From Eucalyptus grandis (taxonomy: Eukaryota; Streptophyta; Magnoliopsida; Myrtales; Myrtaceae): a stretch of DNA of 64,000 bases. Positions 34,040 to 46,495 of the stretch are shown one piece after another. Position numbers and translations under genes: made by a program. How positions within the stretch are numbered: position 1 is the stretch's first letter; each line of letters begins with the position of its first letter. The stretch spans positions 47,598,112 to 47,662,111 of the forward strand of contig NC_052613.1 in NCBI RefSeq assembly GCF_016545825.1, in the 5' to 3' direction. The notes below the pieces were generated by a model. It made no database searches, was not told where the DNA came from, and saw nothing but the letters and a program-made list of their open reading frames with translations.

Positions 34040-35262
34040 TGGGTCGCGCATGACAAAATTTCTGTTTATCGATTTCTCTGTTCCCCCGAAACAGGTTCGG
34101 AACAGAAATCCATTTGGTAATGCAATTTGATTTCTCTATTTTTGAAATAGATTTCTATTCCAGAAATAGAGAAATTGAAGAAATCAAAAACTTTTCAGTT
34201 TCTGAAATAGAAATCAAAACTGAAATCAAACTATATAAAAGAAATTTGCGCTTTCTTGCTAACTTAATTCACTCATAACCATACCTTCACAAATTATTGC
34301 TATTTTTTTCTTTATTTTGCTTGTGTTTTTTTTTTTTCAATTTTTTTTTTTTTTGATAACTTCCTCTTTAGAAAGACAATTGAATGGGTCTCCAATTTTA
34401 AAAAAACGACCAAAGTTCTTAAATGCTTACTTAAAAATAATGGGGTTCTTTCCTCCTAGAAAAGGCACGCGCATAGCTAGTTGAAGAAAAAGTTCTTACG
34501 TAATAGATGAATAAAAAACGTGCCTAGAAATTTAACCTTATTTTTTTACGGATTCAAAATTCTTGCAAGAGATTCAAGAGAATCTCTTTCTTTATTATGC
34601 AATGGCCATTAAAGGTTCATTGAACAACAATAAAGAAATTATGGATGAGCAATTGACCGATTCAATTCGAGAATCAAAATAAACCGACCTTCCCCAATTG
34701 GTTCCTAATCATAAACGTTACATTAAGATATAATTCTTATATATTCCTTTACACTATTAATTTTATTTTGTTGATAATTTTGTATAATACTAGTTTTTGA
34801 TAAAATGTCAAGGTTGTATAAGCGCCATTGATGGCACCCATATTCATGCTTCCGCAGTACTTATCTGAACTTACGCAAGATGAGCTTGCAAACGATACAT
34901 TGACCGATGAGGGAAACCAAATAAATATGTTTAGGAAAATAATTGCTAATAAAATGGCAAGGGATGATAATATGCCGGAAATTCCATGGAATTGTATTTT
35001 TAACTTTTGTAATGTATTAGTATTATTTCGACTATTATTTTGTATTTGAGGATTTTCTATGTTGTTATCTAATTAATTTTTATTCCTAGAAATAGAAATT
35101 TTGTTCTGTTATCAAACGAATTTCTGTTTCAGAAATAGAAATTTTGAATAGTTATCAAACGGGTTTTTTTGCTCAGAAATTTGTCCAGGGAATAGAAATT
35201 AAGAAATTGATTTCTGGCCAGAAATCAATTTCTGTTTCAGAAATTTTGTTATGCGCAGCCTT
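34040..35262 (+). mobile_element. PIF/Harbinger-like element, internally deleted
   Basis: The ends are similar inverted sequences: GCGCATGACAAAATTTCTG at about 34046-34066 and its counterpart CAGAAATTTTGTTATGCGC at 35238-35256. Subterminal regions are full of inverted TTTCTG / CAGAAA words. The interior holds a piece of DDE transposase: SAIDGTHIHAS (34821-34854, DG-T-H motif with the first catalytic Asp), then a C-terminal-like stretch (EGNQINMFRKIIANKMARD, about 34909-34965) in another frame. The middle of the transposase is deleted. Exact ends and the target duplication could not be fixed. Confidence 0.7.
34812..34990 (+). pseudogene. Harbinger transposase remnant
   Basis: First catalytic Asp region (GCISAIDGTHIHAS) fused out of frame to the C-terminal tail. 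The DDE residues Asp2 and Glu are absent. Not functional. Confidence 0.7.
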
Positions 35263-37323
35263 AGCATCATGCACATCGATATACTTCTTCAATAAGATCA
35301 AAGGTCCACTCGACAAGCATCAAATTCTGCCTAGTTTGATGAGAAAGGCTAATAGAAGTTTGATGTTATATCAATTTGTCAACAATGTTAATTAGAAGAA
35401 ATCAGTGGAAGTGCTTTTCTCATTTTGTACCTTCTCTTTTTCGTGCTGTGCCAATAATCTTCTTTCTTGTTCAGATAAAAGTATCATGATGATGTGTTAA
35501 TTATCTATCCTCGGTTATTTTAAACACCATCTACTTGACAGGACAGGCATATGTTTTTTTGGTTTCCAAACTTCTTGTCTGGTTTCCAAACTTCTTGTCT
35601 TGTTCATTGCCCATTTAAATGATGTGTCAGCGAAGTGGTGTTATTTGCTGTGCTGTTGTTTGGTTTTCCTTTTTAGTGCCACTGTTCAGAAAGTTTTGTG
35701 TTCCCCTGTAAAATGAACTTTTTCCACTGCCCAAAAAAAAAGATGTTGCTACATATATTAGATGTTCAATCTTCTGTGTGGATCCACTTGGGGTTTTGCA
35801 CTGACGAAGTACTGGTCCAAGACAGCATTTGTACTGTTGAGGAGGGGGAAGCCAGGCTTATGCTTCTTGGTATCCGTCTTCTGAAGCTTGATGTTCCGTC
35901 TATGAGCTTGATCTGCTACGTGTCTATGTAGGGGGCATGAAAGCTTCACTCGAAACTGCACATCTAAGTTTCTAACTCGGAAAAGATCATGCGATTTGCA
36001 TGTTAAACATACATTATATACTCTGTAACAATGTCGGTTCCTTGGTGTTGTTTTGTAGGGAAAGGTTCCTTTTGGACGTGTATTCATAATTCATTAAGTA
36101 GATATCTTCTGATCCAATTCAAGTACATACTGGAAAATGGAGCTTTCTTTCTGCGGACCTTTTGATGAACTCTCGGAAGTACTCGAACCAGGCTCTCTTT
36201 TCTCCTTCCGTCCATAGCTTCTGGGAGCTGACTAGTTAGAAGTCCAGGGTTGCCTCAATGTGGCGCATTGTATGCTGTACAGCAATAGGTGGAGCTAGTC
36301 ACTGATCGTCCATCTTACAGTCTCACATGTATATGGTTTGCTACATAACAGCCATCAATTAATCGCTCTAGTTATCTTCCGTAGCTTTTTGCCTAATAGT
36401 CTTCATCTTAGTCTCTTATTTGAACGTAGCATATGACATGATTTGGTGCCGGAAGGTGGTAGATTTTTCCTGACAGGAGGATCAATGGATAGTTGCCCTC
36501 TTATCAGTACACGCCAAAGAGAATACGCTTTCTTATGATATCGATACACTTCACATCCTCATCTCTAGCACTCAACTCATGTCATGATTTTTATTCATTC
36601 ATTCACTTTACAGCTTGCTGTATTGATTCAATCTGCCAAGTGACTGTTATAGAGATGAGGCATATATTAGCCACTTACGACGGCCCTTTAGCTAGGGAAT
36701 TGCTGCTATTGGCACTCTAATCTTAACTCGAGGAGATCAGCTTCCTTTTGTCTTTGGACGACTTGGAGTAAGTTCAAAGTCACTACGATGTGCTCTAATC
36801 GGGGATTATGGAGACCTAACATCTCAAGTTTAGGCCTACATCCTCTCTGATTCATGCGATTTTCCTGTTTAGTAGTGGGGGTTTGCAGGAGGTAACCAAA
36901 CGTTATGCGATAAAACAAACCAATTAAAGAAAAGTGATTGTGCATCCGTAAGATACATGGCCATCAGATAACCTTTTTTTTACTGGTGCACAGGCGCGGA
37001 AATTGCCATGAAATCATATGTCAGAGCCTCATTACTATAATCCCATATCAACTAAGTCTATGGATACCAAGTAAGAGTTTCGTGATGCAATATTTAAGCT
37101 GTAGAGTGCGTTTAACGCTTATGATCGCGTCATCCTCATTCGAATACCTATGAACGTAATAAGATCACCTAACTTGCCATGGTACGCCACGTCAGCGACA
37201 CGTGATGCGTCAGATGCATAACTCATTCAAGCATCCGGCAACTTTTGTCCCCAAAAAAAGATTTTGAGGCGCATCATGTGTGGAAAAACGGAGCCAGTCC
37301 AATAGCTTCACCAATAGCTTCAC
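35263..37323. other. Intergenic region without a gene
   Basis: No credible exon found. It contains a perfect 20 bp tandem duplication GGTTTCCAAACTTCTTGTCT at 35561-35600 and a short tandem AATAGCTTCACC near 37301-37321. Part may be 3' flank of the ATS1 pseudogene. Confidence 0.45.
35561..35600. repeat. 20 bp perfect tandem duplication
   Basis: GGTTTCCAAACTTCTTGTCT occurs twice back to back. Confidence 0.95.
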
Positions 37324-37370
37324 GAGAAAATATTGGGTATCCTAAAGGGACCACATTATCGGTGCTGTGA
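37324..37370 (+). repeat. Dispersed repeat, third copy
   Basis: Begins GAGAAAATATTGGGTAT and contains ACCACATTATCGGTGCTGTGA. It resembles 29266-29313 (same strand) and 48236-48280 (opposite strand). Here it has no gene fragment directly downstream. Confidence 0.65.
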
Positions 37371-38332
37371 ACGGGTCAGATAATGTTTTATGGAGCCGAG
37401 GGGCCAAGCTCTCGGTATTTTCAGATGCCTCTAGTACTTAATTGTGGGAAGAGCCAGCATTTCACTGTAGAGCAAGTATGCTTTTATAGAGAATTGACAA
37501 CTAGGACATTCTTTAATTTGAAAATTCTCATAGTTCATAAGTTTGTTTTGCTATGAAACTCTCAATGGTATAGATCCGCATATGCATTACACCCTAACTC
37601 CAACACCAACAGTTTTGCTCAGTCGGTTAGGAACATTGAGTTGGAGCAAACACCTATTCTTCTGTTCTGTTATCTAGTAAAATCCCAAGTAGTACCTTTA
37701 GTCATTTACACACACCAAACACTAGAACGCTATAAGGTACAAATGCCATAGGGCAAGTGTGGCGTCGTAGTATAGATTTTGGAGAAATGTTTCAGGAGTA
37801 CATTATCCAAGATCCTCATTTCTAGCTTGTTTAGAACTGCTGGGAACTTCCATATGTTCATACCCTCTTCTGTGTTAACCGTAAAGAGGTTGCGATGCCC
37901 TAAAGCTGAAAATGTTATCTATTCGTATTGTGTTTGGTCCAATTGCTTCATTGTTATCCACTTCAAAATTTGATGTATGCTTGCTCCCATAAACTCGTAC
38001 ACTAAGCACCTTCCTGTGCTCCAATTCGTATGTGCTCGTTGAAGAAAGCTATCAATTCTTGTTTTGCCAGCTTCCTTAATGTTGCGACCTGGTGCAATGC
38101 AAACGAAGTGAAGTTTTGTGAGTTGCTTTGCATGTCCAGCTTCATGAAGATAAATTAGGCAATTTCAGCTGAGAGGAGGGAGAGGGCCTACTGCCAATTG
38201 TATACAAGTAACTTTAGTTCCATAAAAGAGATCAAGCAGAAGATGAATGTAGGCGAAACCAAGAGTAGATGAAAAATAGTGTCGATTTGCTCAGTCCCTA
38301 CTGAGAAGACTAGGATTTGATGTCCGCAATAG

Positions 38333-38354
38333 AAAGAGAGAGAGAGAGAGAGAG
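38333..38354. repeat. (AG)n microsatellite
   Basis: About 10 AG units within an intron of the insulysin-like pseudogene. Confidence 0.9.
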
Positions 38355-39134
38355 GCAATATCTTGTACCTCAGTTTCTATTTGATCAAATAAGAAAGTTC
38401 TATTAGTTATCTCTTCCTAGTGACGCTCAGATTCTTCCCATAAATTCTTGTCCTTCTCCATATTTGATTCAATTAGTGTGTTTAAATGGCTCTGTCAAAG
38501 GCAGAAATTCCACAGGTTTGATGTAATGGTTTAAAAATTATTTGACAAGCTGACATGATTTTCATTATGGAACGTGGGAGAAACAACTCACCTTGAAATC
38601 AACCTCACTCATCTTAAGGAGTTTACTTTCGAAAGACTCAAGAAAGCTCTGGACCCGTGTGTCGATGTACCTTGGACCCCGTTAAGATTAACAAAGTGAA
38701 GGAGTTAAAGGTGATGAGGCAGTCAAAACACAGAGAACCTTGTGGTATACCTTCACAGCAGACAGAATAGTGAACTGCAGGCCATGCACACCGAGGTCAT
38801 ATCTGCATGAAACCCTTAGAATAATTAGCAGAACACACATTTGGGGAGAAGAAAGGAGAAATGAAATGGTTTTACCGATGTGTGACCAAACAAACATAAC
38901 CAAGTTGCTCAACTGTTCTGAGCTGGTGGAAGGCTTCATGCCATGCAATAAAAGCCAAAAGCTGAAGTTGTACATTCAAAGTAATGTCATCTTGATGGAT
39001 CTGCAATTATCCATGGGGATTGTAATCAAATACTCCATGATTTTTAACGCTTCAAATCTGATGAACTTTTTGTCTTTGCTAATGTACAAACATATACTTT
39101 CTCAAAGTGAATTGGTGAGTCAGAATTCAACCAT

Positions 39135-39201
39135 CCCAAGGGGTAAACCATGCGCAATTCTAATTGTTCAACCTACCCCCAAGGGGTAAACCATGCGCAA
39201 T
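39135..39201. repeat. 43 bp-spaced direct repeat
   Basis: The 24 bp word CCCAAGGGGTAAACCATGCG plus CAAT occurs at about 39135 and 39178, 43 bp apart, inside an intron of the insulysin-like pseudogene. It looks like a recent local duplication. Confidence 0.85.
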
Positions 39202-41084
39202 GTATCACCAGATAGATTTTTGGCCGAAATTACAAGCAAAACACAGCCTCACATACCCAGAGAAACATACTAGTAGATCAAAGGTGGCCTAGGCTAATTA
39301 AGTTCATTGGAGCCGGGAGTCATCTTGAACGTCTATTCAGGCAAAAGACAGGCCAGAAGATTTCATGACAAAGTTATGCGGAGAGAAATTTGTTCTTTTC
39401 ATTAATATTGTTGAGTAAAAGTACCTGAATAATGTGAAGCAATGCAGAATTCTCATCATTTGAGTTTAGGCCTTCAGTTGAGTAGACGTAACTTACACCC
39501 TCGTCGAGTGTGACGAGTCCGCTTGTCATGAGCTGGATTGGAGCACAGGCTTGCATATAGGATGAGAAACATTAAAACATCTTCAACATGATGAACAATT
39601 GACTCTGCTTCATCATGCTCTATATTCCCTAGTGAGTGATGACAAAATAAAAGTAGATCAAGATTCAAATATGAGAGAGTTAACTTAAAAAAGAAAACAA
39701 TAACTTCTAAAATCACTGAACCTGCTATGTAACACTCTAAGAATGCTCTCGAGAGCATTGTAGGTGCAAACCGAGAAAGGTCTTAAGGCTGAAGGGTCTC
39801 AAGTATTTCTAGATCTTCCTCCCAAGGCCATGAATGGTCATTTAATATTAAAGAGAGATAATATGAGGCATGATATCTTGGCTCATCAAACTTGAAATTC
39901 TGATAACTTTTTGTCAACTTCTCTTGGAAGACAATAAAAGATGAGTCTTAATAGTAATTGGTGCAGTCGGCACATAGCTTAGGAAACTTGACAAATAAGA
40001 TTACGTTATGACGTTTTTTTAGGTCAAAGCATAACAGAACCAATCTGGAAGCTACTGCTCTAGTGGCGGTTCTTTTTAAGAGGTATTGCTTGAATCAGCA
40101 AACTGTATTGGATCCTTTGCAATTTCACGACTTAGTCATGTACGAAGAGATTTCCTGATTAGATTTGGCGTACTCGAAATAATAATAATCTATTATATGA
40201 CTAGGTAAAAACATTACTCTGCAAAATGATTGGCATTTCTGCCTAATGTCGTGGAAGCTTCTTGAGAAAAGTTGACCAGAGTTCACAATTAATTGGTCTT
40301 CTCAAGCTATTTGATCACGAAGAGAACATGGATTGTCAAGTTTATGGCACTTTGTGCCAAGATGCACTTTGAGAGTATGAATAAGGCAAAGATAATATCA
40401 ACATTTCTTAAAGTATTTCAATACATTAAACTTGTTAGAATTTTAAAATTTTAACTTATGTCTTCATCTAATAGCTTGAACTTACATGGTCCTGCAATTT
40501 CAACATGGTATTATAATAGGTACTGACAAACCTTTCCTGAGCCCCCCGATCGTAGTCAATTTCCACGCCTCAGTCTTAGGTTAAAGTTTAGCCTATGCAT
40601 GTGGGGTTGTTGTGTTGAAACATTTAAACAGTAAAATACTCCTTCACATAATACCTTGAACTTTTAGATCAATTAGCAAAAGTATCCACAATTTCCACCA
40701 ATAAAAAACCCACATAACAGGATGCTTCTCCTATTATTCTGCACTCTTGATGGCCCCCACAAAAAAAATTATTTTGCAGTCCTTATAGGAACTAATGCAA
40801 ATGTTTTGGTAGATCATATAACAAAAGTAAAAAAATGTAAAAAAGTAGTTGCTGCTTCTGGCCAGCAGTTATCTAGCTTTCCTCAACCAAGCGTATGAAA
40901 GATTATTGATACACAGGAACTGATATAAGCTTCTTTTTGCAGTATAAATTTCATGATTATCTTGATCACATAAAATCTTTCTGGCTTCACTGTAAAATCT
41001 GCCATTGCTTTCAGGATGGTATCCAATAATACCCGCAACTTGTGATAATAACCACTGACTTCCAACTTAAGAAAATCAGAAAAA

Positions 41085-41089
41085 GAGTG
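41085..41089. repeat. Target-site duplication GAGTG, left
   Basis: GAGTG precedes the terminus TGTCATGCCCC and recurs at 44380-44384 after the other terminus. Confidence 0.88.
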
Positions 41090-41715
41090 TGTCATGCCCC
41101 GACCCTTACTTGGTCGATTTATATGCGACGTCCCAGGAAGGTCGCCGACCCATTCATTTATATACGCATGCGGAAGCTTAATAAAATCCCCAGACAATCA
41201 AACCATGGGATAGAAAAGTATGATCATATTTTTCAAACCAAGACGAGTCTTTATAGACCAATTGGTTAATTACAAACTTAGGTTGTTTACAAAATTACGG
41301 CTTAACAAAAAGGAACTGTCTTAACATCCACTAGTCAGACCCATTTGCCGATTCTTCAGCCTCCACCTTCTGAACTTCAGGACTTCCGGTCCTCCACGAT
41401 CATCAGCTAGGAACCTGAAATGTTTTTCCCAAACCGGGATGAGACTATGTCTCGGCAAGTTCTACCCCACTAAGACCTGATTAGGAAGCCAATACGCCAT
41501 AAGAGCTGCCTAAGCACAATACAGGTCAAAGGGTTTACCTTGGCATCAGTTCCTTTCCTGCACTTTAGTTCAATTAATAATATCGATAATTACAGCAAAC
41601 AATTACATTCCACCAATCAGATCGACTCAGCGATCAATTGACTTAATTGATTACATGTCACCACGACTTTTCCCCTGGTCGGTACATTCAATACTATCTA
41701 TAAAGTCCGACCATA

Positions 41716-41985
41716 GTCTAGGAATGCTCACCCAAAGCTGATAATAGATAGCATAGCTCGCCCAAAGCTGATAGATATAGTATACTATGTATATGCTCGC
41801 CCAAAGCTGATATATTAGGGCTCCCAGGCCAATTTAGTATACTATATATGCTCGCCCAAAGCTGATAATAAGGTATACTGCTTACCCAAAGCTGACATAT
41901 CGCCCGTAGGTCAATATAGTATACCGGTATACTGCTCACCCAAAGCTGACATATTGCCCGAAGGCTGATATAGTATACCACTCCA
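41716..41985. repeat. Minisatellite built on CCCAAAGCTGATA
   Basis: At least six copies of GCTC(G/A)CCCAAAGCTGA(T/C)A with AT-rich spacers that repeatedly contain TATAGTATAC. Units vary in spacing from about 40 to 60 bp. On the minus strand an accidental 90-codon frame runs through it. Confidence 0.88.
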
Positions 41986-42959
41986 ACCATATAGTCAATT
42001 CATCATTTTTATCATTCACGATAAATAGCCGTGTGTGGGTACACGGTTGGCCTTAGCCAAAATATGATAATTTTACTTAAAAATATCCCACCAATTTCAT
42101 CAGCCAATTACATATTTTTGGCGCTGTAAACCGACGCCCGGTTATTTCTCCATTAATAACCAAAATCATATAATTTGGGAATAAATCCTAAATTCACAAT
42201 TAATTCGATTCAGCACAAATTAACGCTCAAATAAATAAACGGATTGCACTACGATAATCAGCACGGAATTTCGGTCGTCGGCCTTCTAAATCTTAATTTC
42301 CGAATTTTAATTAATTAATTAAATAAATTTCGAAAATTAATAATTAATTACAATAAATTCAATTTAGCTCAAATCATAGCTCAATTAAGCAAACGGACTT
42401 TACCACAATCATCAGCATAAAATTCCGGTCACCGACTATCCCGGTCAAAATTTCCGGAAAATAATAAATAATTAAATTTATTCCGAAAATTAAATATAAT
42501 AATATAATATTATATTATTATTATAATAGTACAATTTCAATTAATTATTTAATTTAAAATAATTAATTAAGGATTAAACAAGATTACTTTAATCCAAACA
42601 TTTACTTAGCTTTAATTAATTGTCCACTAAACTAATCACATCCCTTAATCCACTTAACATTTAAATAAACTAATATAACCACATAAACCTACTTAGTTTA
42701 ATCTAAACACTCCTTAAACGTGATTAACTTACTAAGCGGGGATTAGTGAGTTAAACTCACCCGATTAGCGATCCGAGCGGCTCAAATCGACAAAGACGCC
42801 GAGGGATCGATTCACTCCAAGCGGGCCTAGCTTCCCGGTCGGGAAGCCGGCCAAACCGACCACGAAGCCGCTGCCATACCCATTTTCTCCTCTTCGTTCG
42901 TTGCTGTTTAAGGCCAAGAAAGGGTAGATCTCGAGCTTGGTTGGGGCATGCAAGGGCCG

Positions 42960-43440
42960 AGAGGGCTAGGCGGAGCTCCGACGGGCTAAGGTGAAGGGGT
43001 AAGGTGGCTCACGGCGGCGGGGACAAGCTCCGGCAGCTCTTGGAACTTGTGGACCGAGACAGACGAGGGCGGCTGGGCTTCGGCCAAGCACGGGCGGGCG
43101 AGGAGCAGTGGCCGCGCGCACGCGAGGAGCGACAAACGGCGACGGCGTGCGGCGGCTCCAGGCGACGTGCAGCTTCTCCTATGAAATTTCTGGGTTTGAA
43201 AGGCACAACCAGGAGGAAGAGAAGAGCTGGTTGGCCGGCACAGCGAGGGAAGAGAGGGAGGCGGAGGCGTGGCTGGATGTGCAACGGCCTCCGGTGGGCT
43301 TACGGCGGCGTTCCGGCGATCGCTCCTCCCGGCCTCGCTGGTTTGCTCGGTTCCGTCGAGCAAGAAGAGAGAATGGGAAGAAAGGGGGGCGACGAGGAAG
43401 AAAGAGGGAGGAGAGAGAAGGAAAAGAGGGGGGGATTCCT
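42960..43440. other. GC-rich patch with overlapping open frames in the solo LTR
   Basis: Open frames of 91-176 codons occur on both strands (for example plus 43004-43534, minus 43363-42986). They are Arg/Gly/Pro-rich, overlap each other and match no family. I treat them as composition-driven, not genes. Confidence 0.6.
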
Positions 43441-44379
43441 TTTATTTTTCTCTTTATTTAATCTCCCAAAATTGGCCCACCATGACATTACTATGATGTC
43501 ATGTTCCACTATCTCCAATTTCTCACAATCTTAGTCCAATGGGTCCAATTTCTTTTTTCGCCGTGGCATAAAATCCCGTACACTTAATTCAATCAATTTT
43601 CAATCAATTCCATCCAATTGAAGCTCAATTAAATTAACCTATGTGTCCTCAACCTTCTTATGAATTTTCCCCATCAAATGATCCAACTTACTTCCCAAAG
43701 ATTCGATCAAAAACGGCCATTTGACAATCTCGAACAAAAATGACCTCACTTTACTTTTCCCCCAAAAATCTCGGTTGTAGAAAAATTTTCCGGAGATGAG
43801 TCGACGTTCCTAAAATGAATTGTGACTTGACAGAACTCCCAATTTTTGAATTTGGGTTCGATTTCACGGTTAATTTCAATTCGACGCGAATTTAGTGCGT
43901 CCTAATCTACCGGGTAGCTTTTAGGAAATTTTCTTGCATTTGACCCGTGGTTGATTATTCTCAAGCCACAATGTACATCTTCGATACATTGGCGACTCTC
44001 AATTGTCGTAGAAATCTCAAGGTTTCGAATACAGATACGGGGTATCGAAACGACAGAATAATCGGTCTAGTGCCGATTGACAAGAATTGTGCAATTAGGT
44101 GGAATTACCCACACTTAATCACATACCTTTGTCGAGTCAACCTATCTCCGATTTCTAGTCGATCTTACTGTGTCGTAATGATCTCTTGCAGATTTGCACG
44201 GTCGAGCAGTCGTTTCCTGATCGAATTCTCAAGTCTAATGCGTTAAAATTCCTTAACGGCTTCACCTGATAGACTAGTTATCCCATGAGTGATCAGTTCA
44301 GGGAAAAGAACTATAAATGCGTCGATGAAATGCCCAACTATTTCGATCGAAATCAGAACCTGGATTTCAGGATGTCACA

Positions 44380-44384
44380 GAGTG
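44380..44384. repeat. Target-site duplication GAGTG, right
   Basis: Matches 41085-41089. Confidence 0.88.
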
Positions 44385-45101
44385 AGCATGTTGTAAATGG
44401 AGAACCCCACTTACTAAAATGGAAATATTTTTGCATCGAATCAATGCCCAATTTGTATATGTATGTAAATACACACACAAAATAAATGTACATATATGTG
44501 TGTATTTTTTTCCTATGGCCAGAACTCTCTACATAAAAGAAGCTGATTTTTTCACCCAGGCAGGCAAATCAGATAGTCAGAATAATTACACATTCAAGAA
44601 ACTTTGGATGGGTAGTGGGCTGGGGCCTTCTGTTGCAAGATAAAGTATCTATATGCTGGCATGGGACAGAAAAAACGAATGACTAACCAATAGCCACAAG
44701 CAAAAAATCTATAGGTTGATGCAAGCATTGTATATCGTTCCACTCTTACCTCAGTTGATGAATGTGCTAAAACTAACCAGGAATCAGCAGTTATTGATAG
44801 AAAATGAAACTAGTTTGATGGCAATCATGCATGACAAAATGAGGCCGCAGATATGCACACTAAACAGGTATGCACACTAACATGCACAAACCCCAATCTT
44901 CTTAGACACCAGTACATACCATGATCATACTTCTGTGGTACAACCAGATGTCTATATCAATAATCGTTGATCATAGACTTGCGCGCTCCGGGAAGGACCA
45001 GGAAGTGCTAGTAGAATGGAATACAGAAATTTGGACGCGAAGGACCTCATGAATGGCACCTCAATGAAGCACACTGAGGACCTCATTTTCCTGAGGCAAT
45101 G
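44385..45101. other. No gene seen
   Basis: Probably intron or intergenic sequence between the 5' truncated insulysin-like pseudogene and the next locus. No upstream insulysin exon could be recognised here. Confidence 0.45.
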
Positions 45102-46470
45102 CTAGATCTTGCAATTCTGAAGCGCTTCCATGACATGCTCAGCCTGCAAAATTTCTATGATTATTTCACCATGGAGTAAACTCCAACCAATCTCCGGAGT
45201 CTCTGCGACATGATTCAATGCATTGGATAATGATAGAGTGATATTCCTAACTGACAAGCCAGAATGAGACCTCTACCCTTAACAAAACAGAAATCAACAG
45301 GCAAATTAGTAAAGAATCCCATTATGATTAGCCCATATCTGTTCATCTGCATGGTGCTTTTGAAAGAGTAGCTATTCCCGCTTAGACTCCCTGATTTTGG
45401 GATTTATTTCTTAGACAGCACTTGAAGCGATTCCACAAATCAAAACCAAGTAACTCATATTCAAAGGCAGGGCATTACGTATAGTATGCAAATTTAAAAT
45501 TTTCATTTATCATTCTTCTTTTCAGCAGTATGTAGCTAAATAAGAGGCCAGACGAACAATCAAGCTATAAATATCAACTTCGAGATTGACGAAATTTGAG
45601 ACTGACACGAATACAATCTTCAAAAAGCAAGTTCTCTCATAGAGTGATGCACAATATTTGTGAGGAAAGGTTTATACCATATACACAATCTTTCATTTTC
45701 CCAACAGATGAGATGACTTGCTGAAGAGATCTTTCCCCCCAGTGTAAGAGGAGAAGGAAAATGCTACAGCCATAACAAACACAAATTCCTGCTTTTGTTT
45801 CTGGACATTTTAGCACCATTCAAAAGTTCTACACACCACATTCTAGCAAAGTCGAAACATCAAAGTCTGCTCAACGACAGTAATTGAAAGCAAAATGCCC
45901 ATTTTGCAGTTATGTGTGTCTTTCCTTGGTGCCCAAAAGTAAACAGTTGCTTACCGGCACTTCAAGCTAGTGCATGCAGTAATGCAAGCCGACCAAGTTC
46001 AACAGCACATTCACTTCCGGCCTGAACAGAAACATTTCGACGTCCTTGAATCCGAGTCGCATAGAGCTCAAGTGCTCGATCGCTTTAAGGTAGTCCCTGA
46101 TCTCGAGCGAATCGGAAAACAGACATTGCTTGACGAGCTGAACAACCAACGCAGCTTGCTCGGCCATCTCGGCATGCCAATTCATTAAAAGTCCCTCCAT
46201 CCCTACTTTTAAATTCCAACCACCAACAAAGTACCCAAACCTACCATGATCAGAATTTCTCCTCCTCGCCGACAATTGCACGATCATCAAAATAAGCAAT
46301 TTTCATCATAAAAGATTAACACGAACCAAACCCAAACCCAAAACCCGAGACCCGATGCTGAAAGAGAAGATTACCTTGAAAGAGGAAGAGTCGCCATGAT
46401 CAGCCGATGGAGATTCAGTCAACGAATCCAGAGAAGGCCATCTCCGTCGCGCTAGAGGCTCCCACGGGAA
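45102..46470 (-). pseudogene. Unrecognised gene, 3' exons, joined to PGI1 exon
   Basis: The main exon lies at about 46205-45955 (runs AEMAEQAALVVQLVKQ and RPEVNVLLNLVGLHYC). It ends at a GTAAGC donor, and the last exon at 45143-45102 (AEHVMEALQNCKI, TAG) follows an AG acceptor with matching phase. A TAG at 45967-45969 sits where a Trp codon would fit (CMH-stop-LEVP). A further candidate exon at 46470-46380 ends at GTAATC. The product looks mainly helical, without signal peptide or membrane segment; I do not recognise the family. It follows the PGI1 fragment directly on the same strand. Confidence 0.6.
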
Positions 46471-46495
46471 ATTCGACCCGCACAAGTTCCGACTT

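Larger units (their letters stand above)
37875..41065 (-). pseudogene. Insulin-degrading-enzyme-like (M16) metalloprotease pseudogene
   Basis: C-terminal part of a plant insulysin homologue, an M16 zinc protease of cytosol or peroxisome that degrades peptides. Minus-strand exons: about 41065-40961 (SGYYHKLRVLLDTIL), 39500-39425 region (EGLNSNDENSALLH), 39000-38876 (EAFHQLRTVEQLGYV), 38802-38751 (YDLGVHGLQFTILSAVK), 38678-38592 (VQSFLESFESKLLKMS), 38491-38369 (EKDKNLWEESE) and 38088-37875 (KQELIAFFNEH, LSVRVYGSKHT, NIFSFRASQPLYG). Phases between the middle exons agree. Lesions: acceptor GG instead of AG before 38678, TAG for Trp in the 38491 exon, and a frameshift in the last exon. The N-terminal half with the HxxEH zinc site was not found. 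Confidence 0.87.
41090..44379. mobile_element. Solo LTR, 3.29 kb, probably Ty3-type
   Basis: Starts TGTCATGCCCCGACC and ends AGGATGTCACA, with a 5 bp duplication GAGTG. There is no primer site, polypurine tract, gag or pol inside, so it is a single long LTR left by recombination. Read on the minus strand it begins TGTGACATCCTGAAATC, like long LTRs of chromovirus elements of the Tekay/Del type, which suggests minus orientation; this assignment is by memory. Inside are a minisatellite (41716-41985), an AT-rich palindromic stretch (42480-42560) and a GC-rich patch (42960-43440). It inserted in an intron of the insulysin-like pseudogene. Confidence 0.8.

Noticed and set aside
41718..41990. 90-residue repetitive minus frame
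   Set aside because: Translation of the minisatellite, not a repeat protein; no start context and no homologue known to me.
43004..43534. 176-residue open frame and overlapping minus-strand frames
   Set aside because: They lie in the GC-rich patch of a solo LTR, are low in complexity and match no domain; open frames on both strands point to base composition.
45001..45061. Possible additional exon left of the unrecognised gene's last exon
   Set aside because: No splice signals or protein-like text beyond the TAG at 45102-45104.
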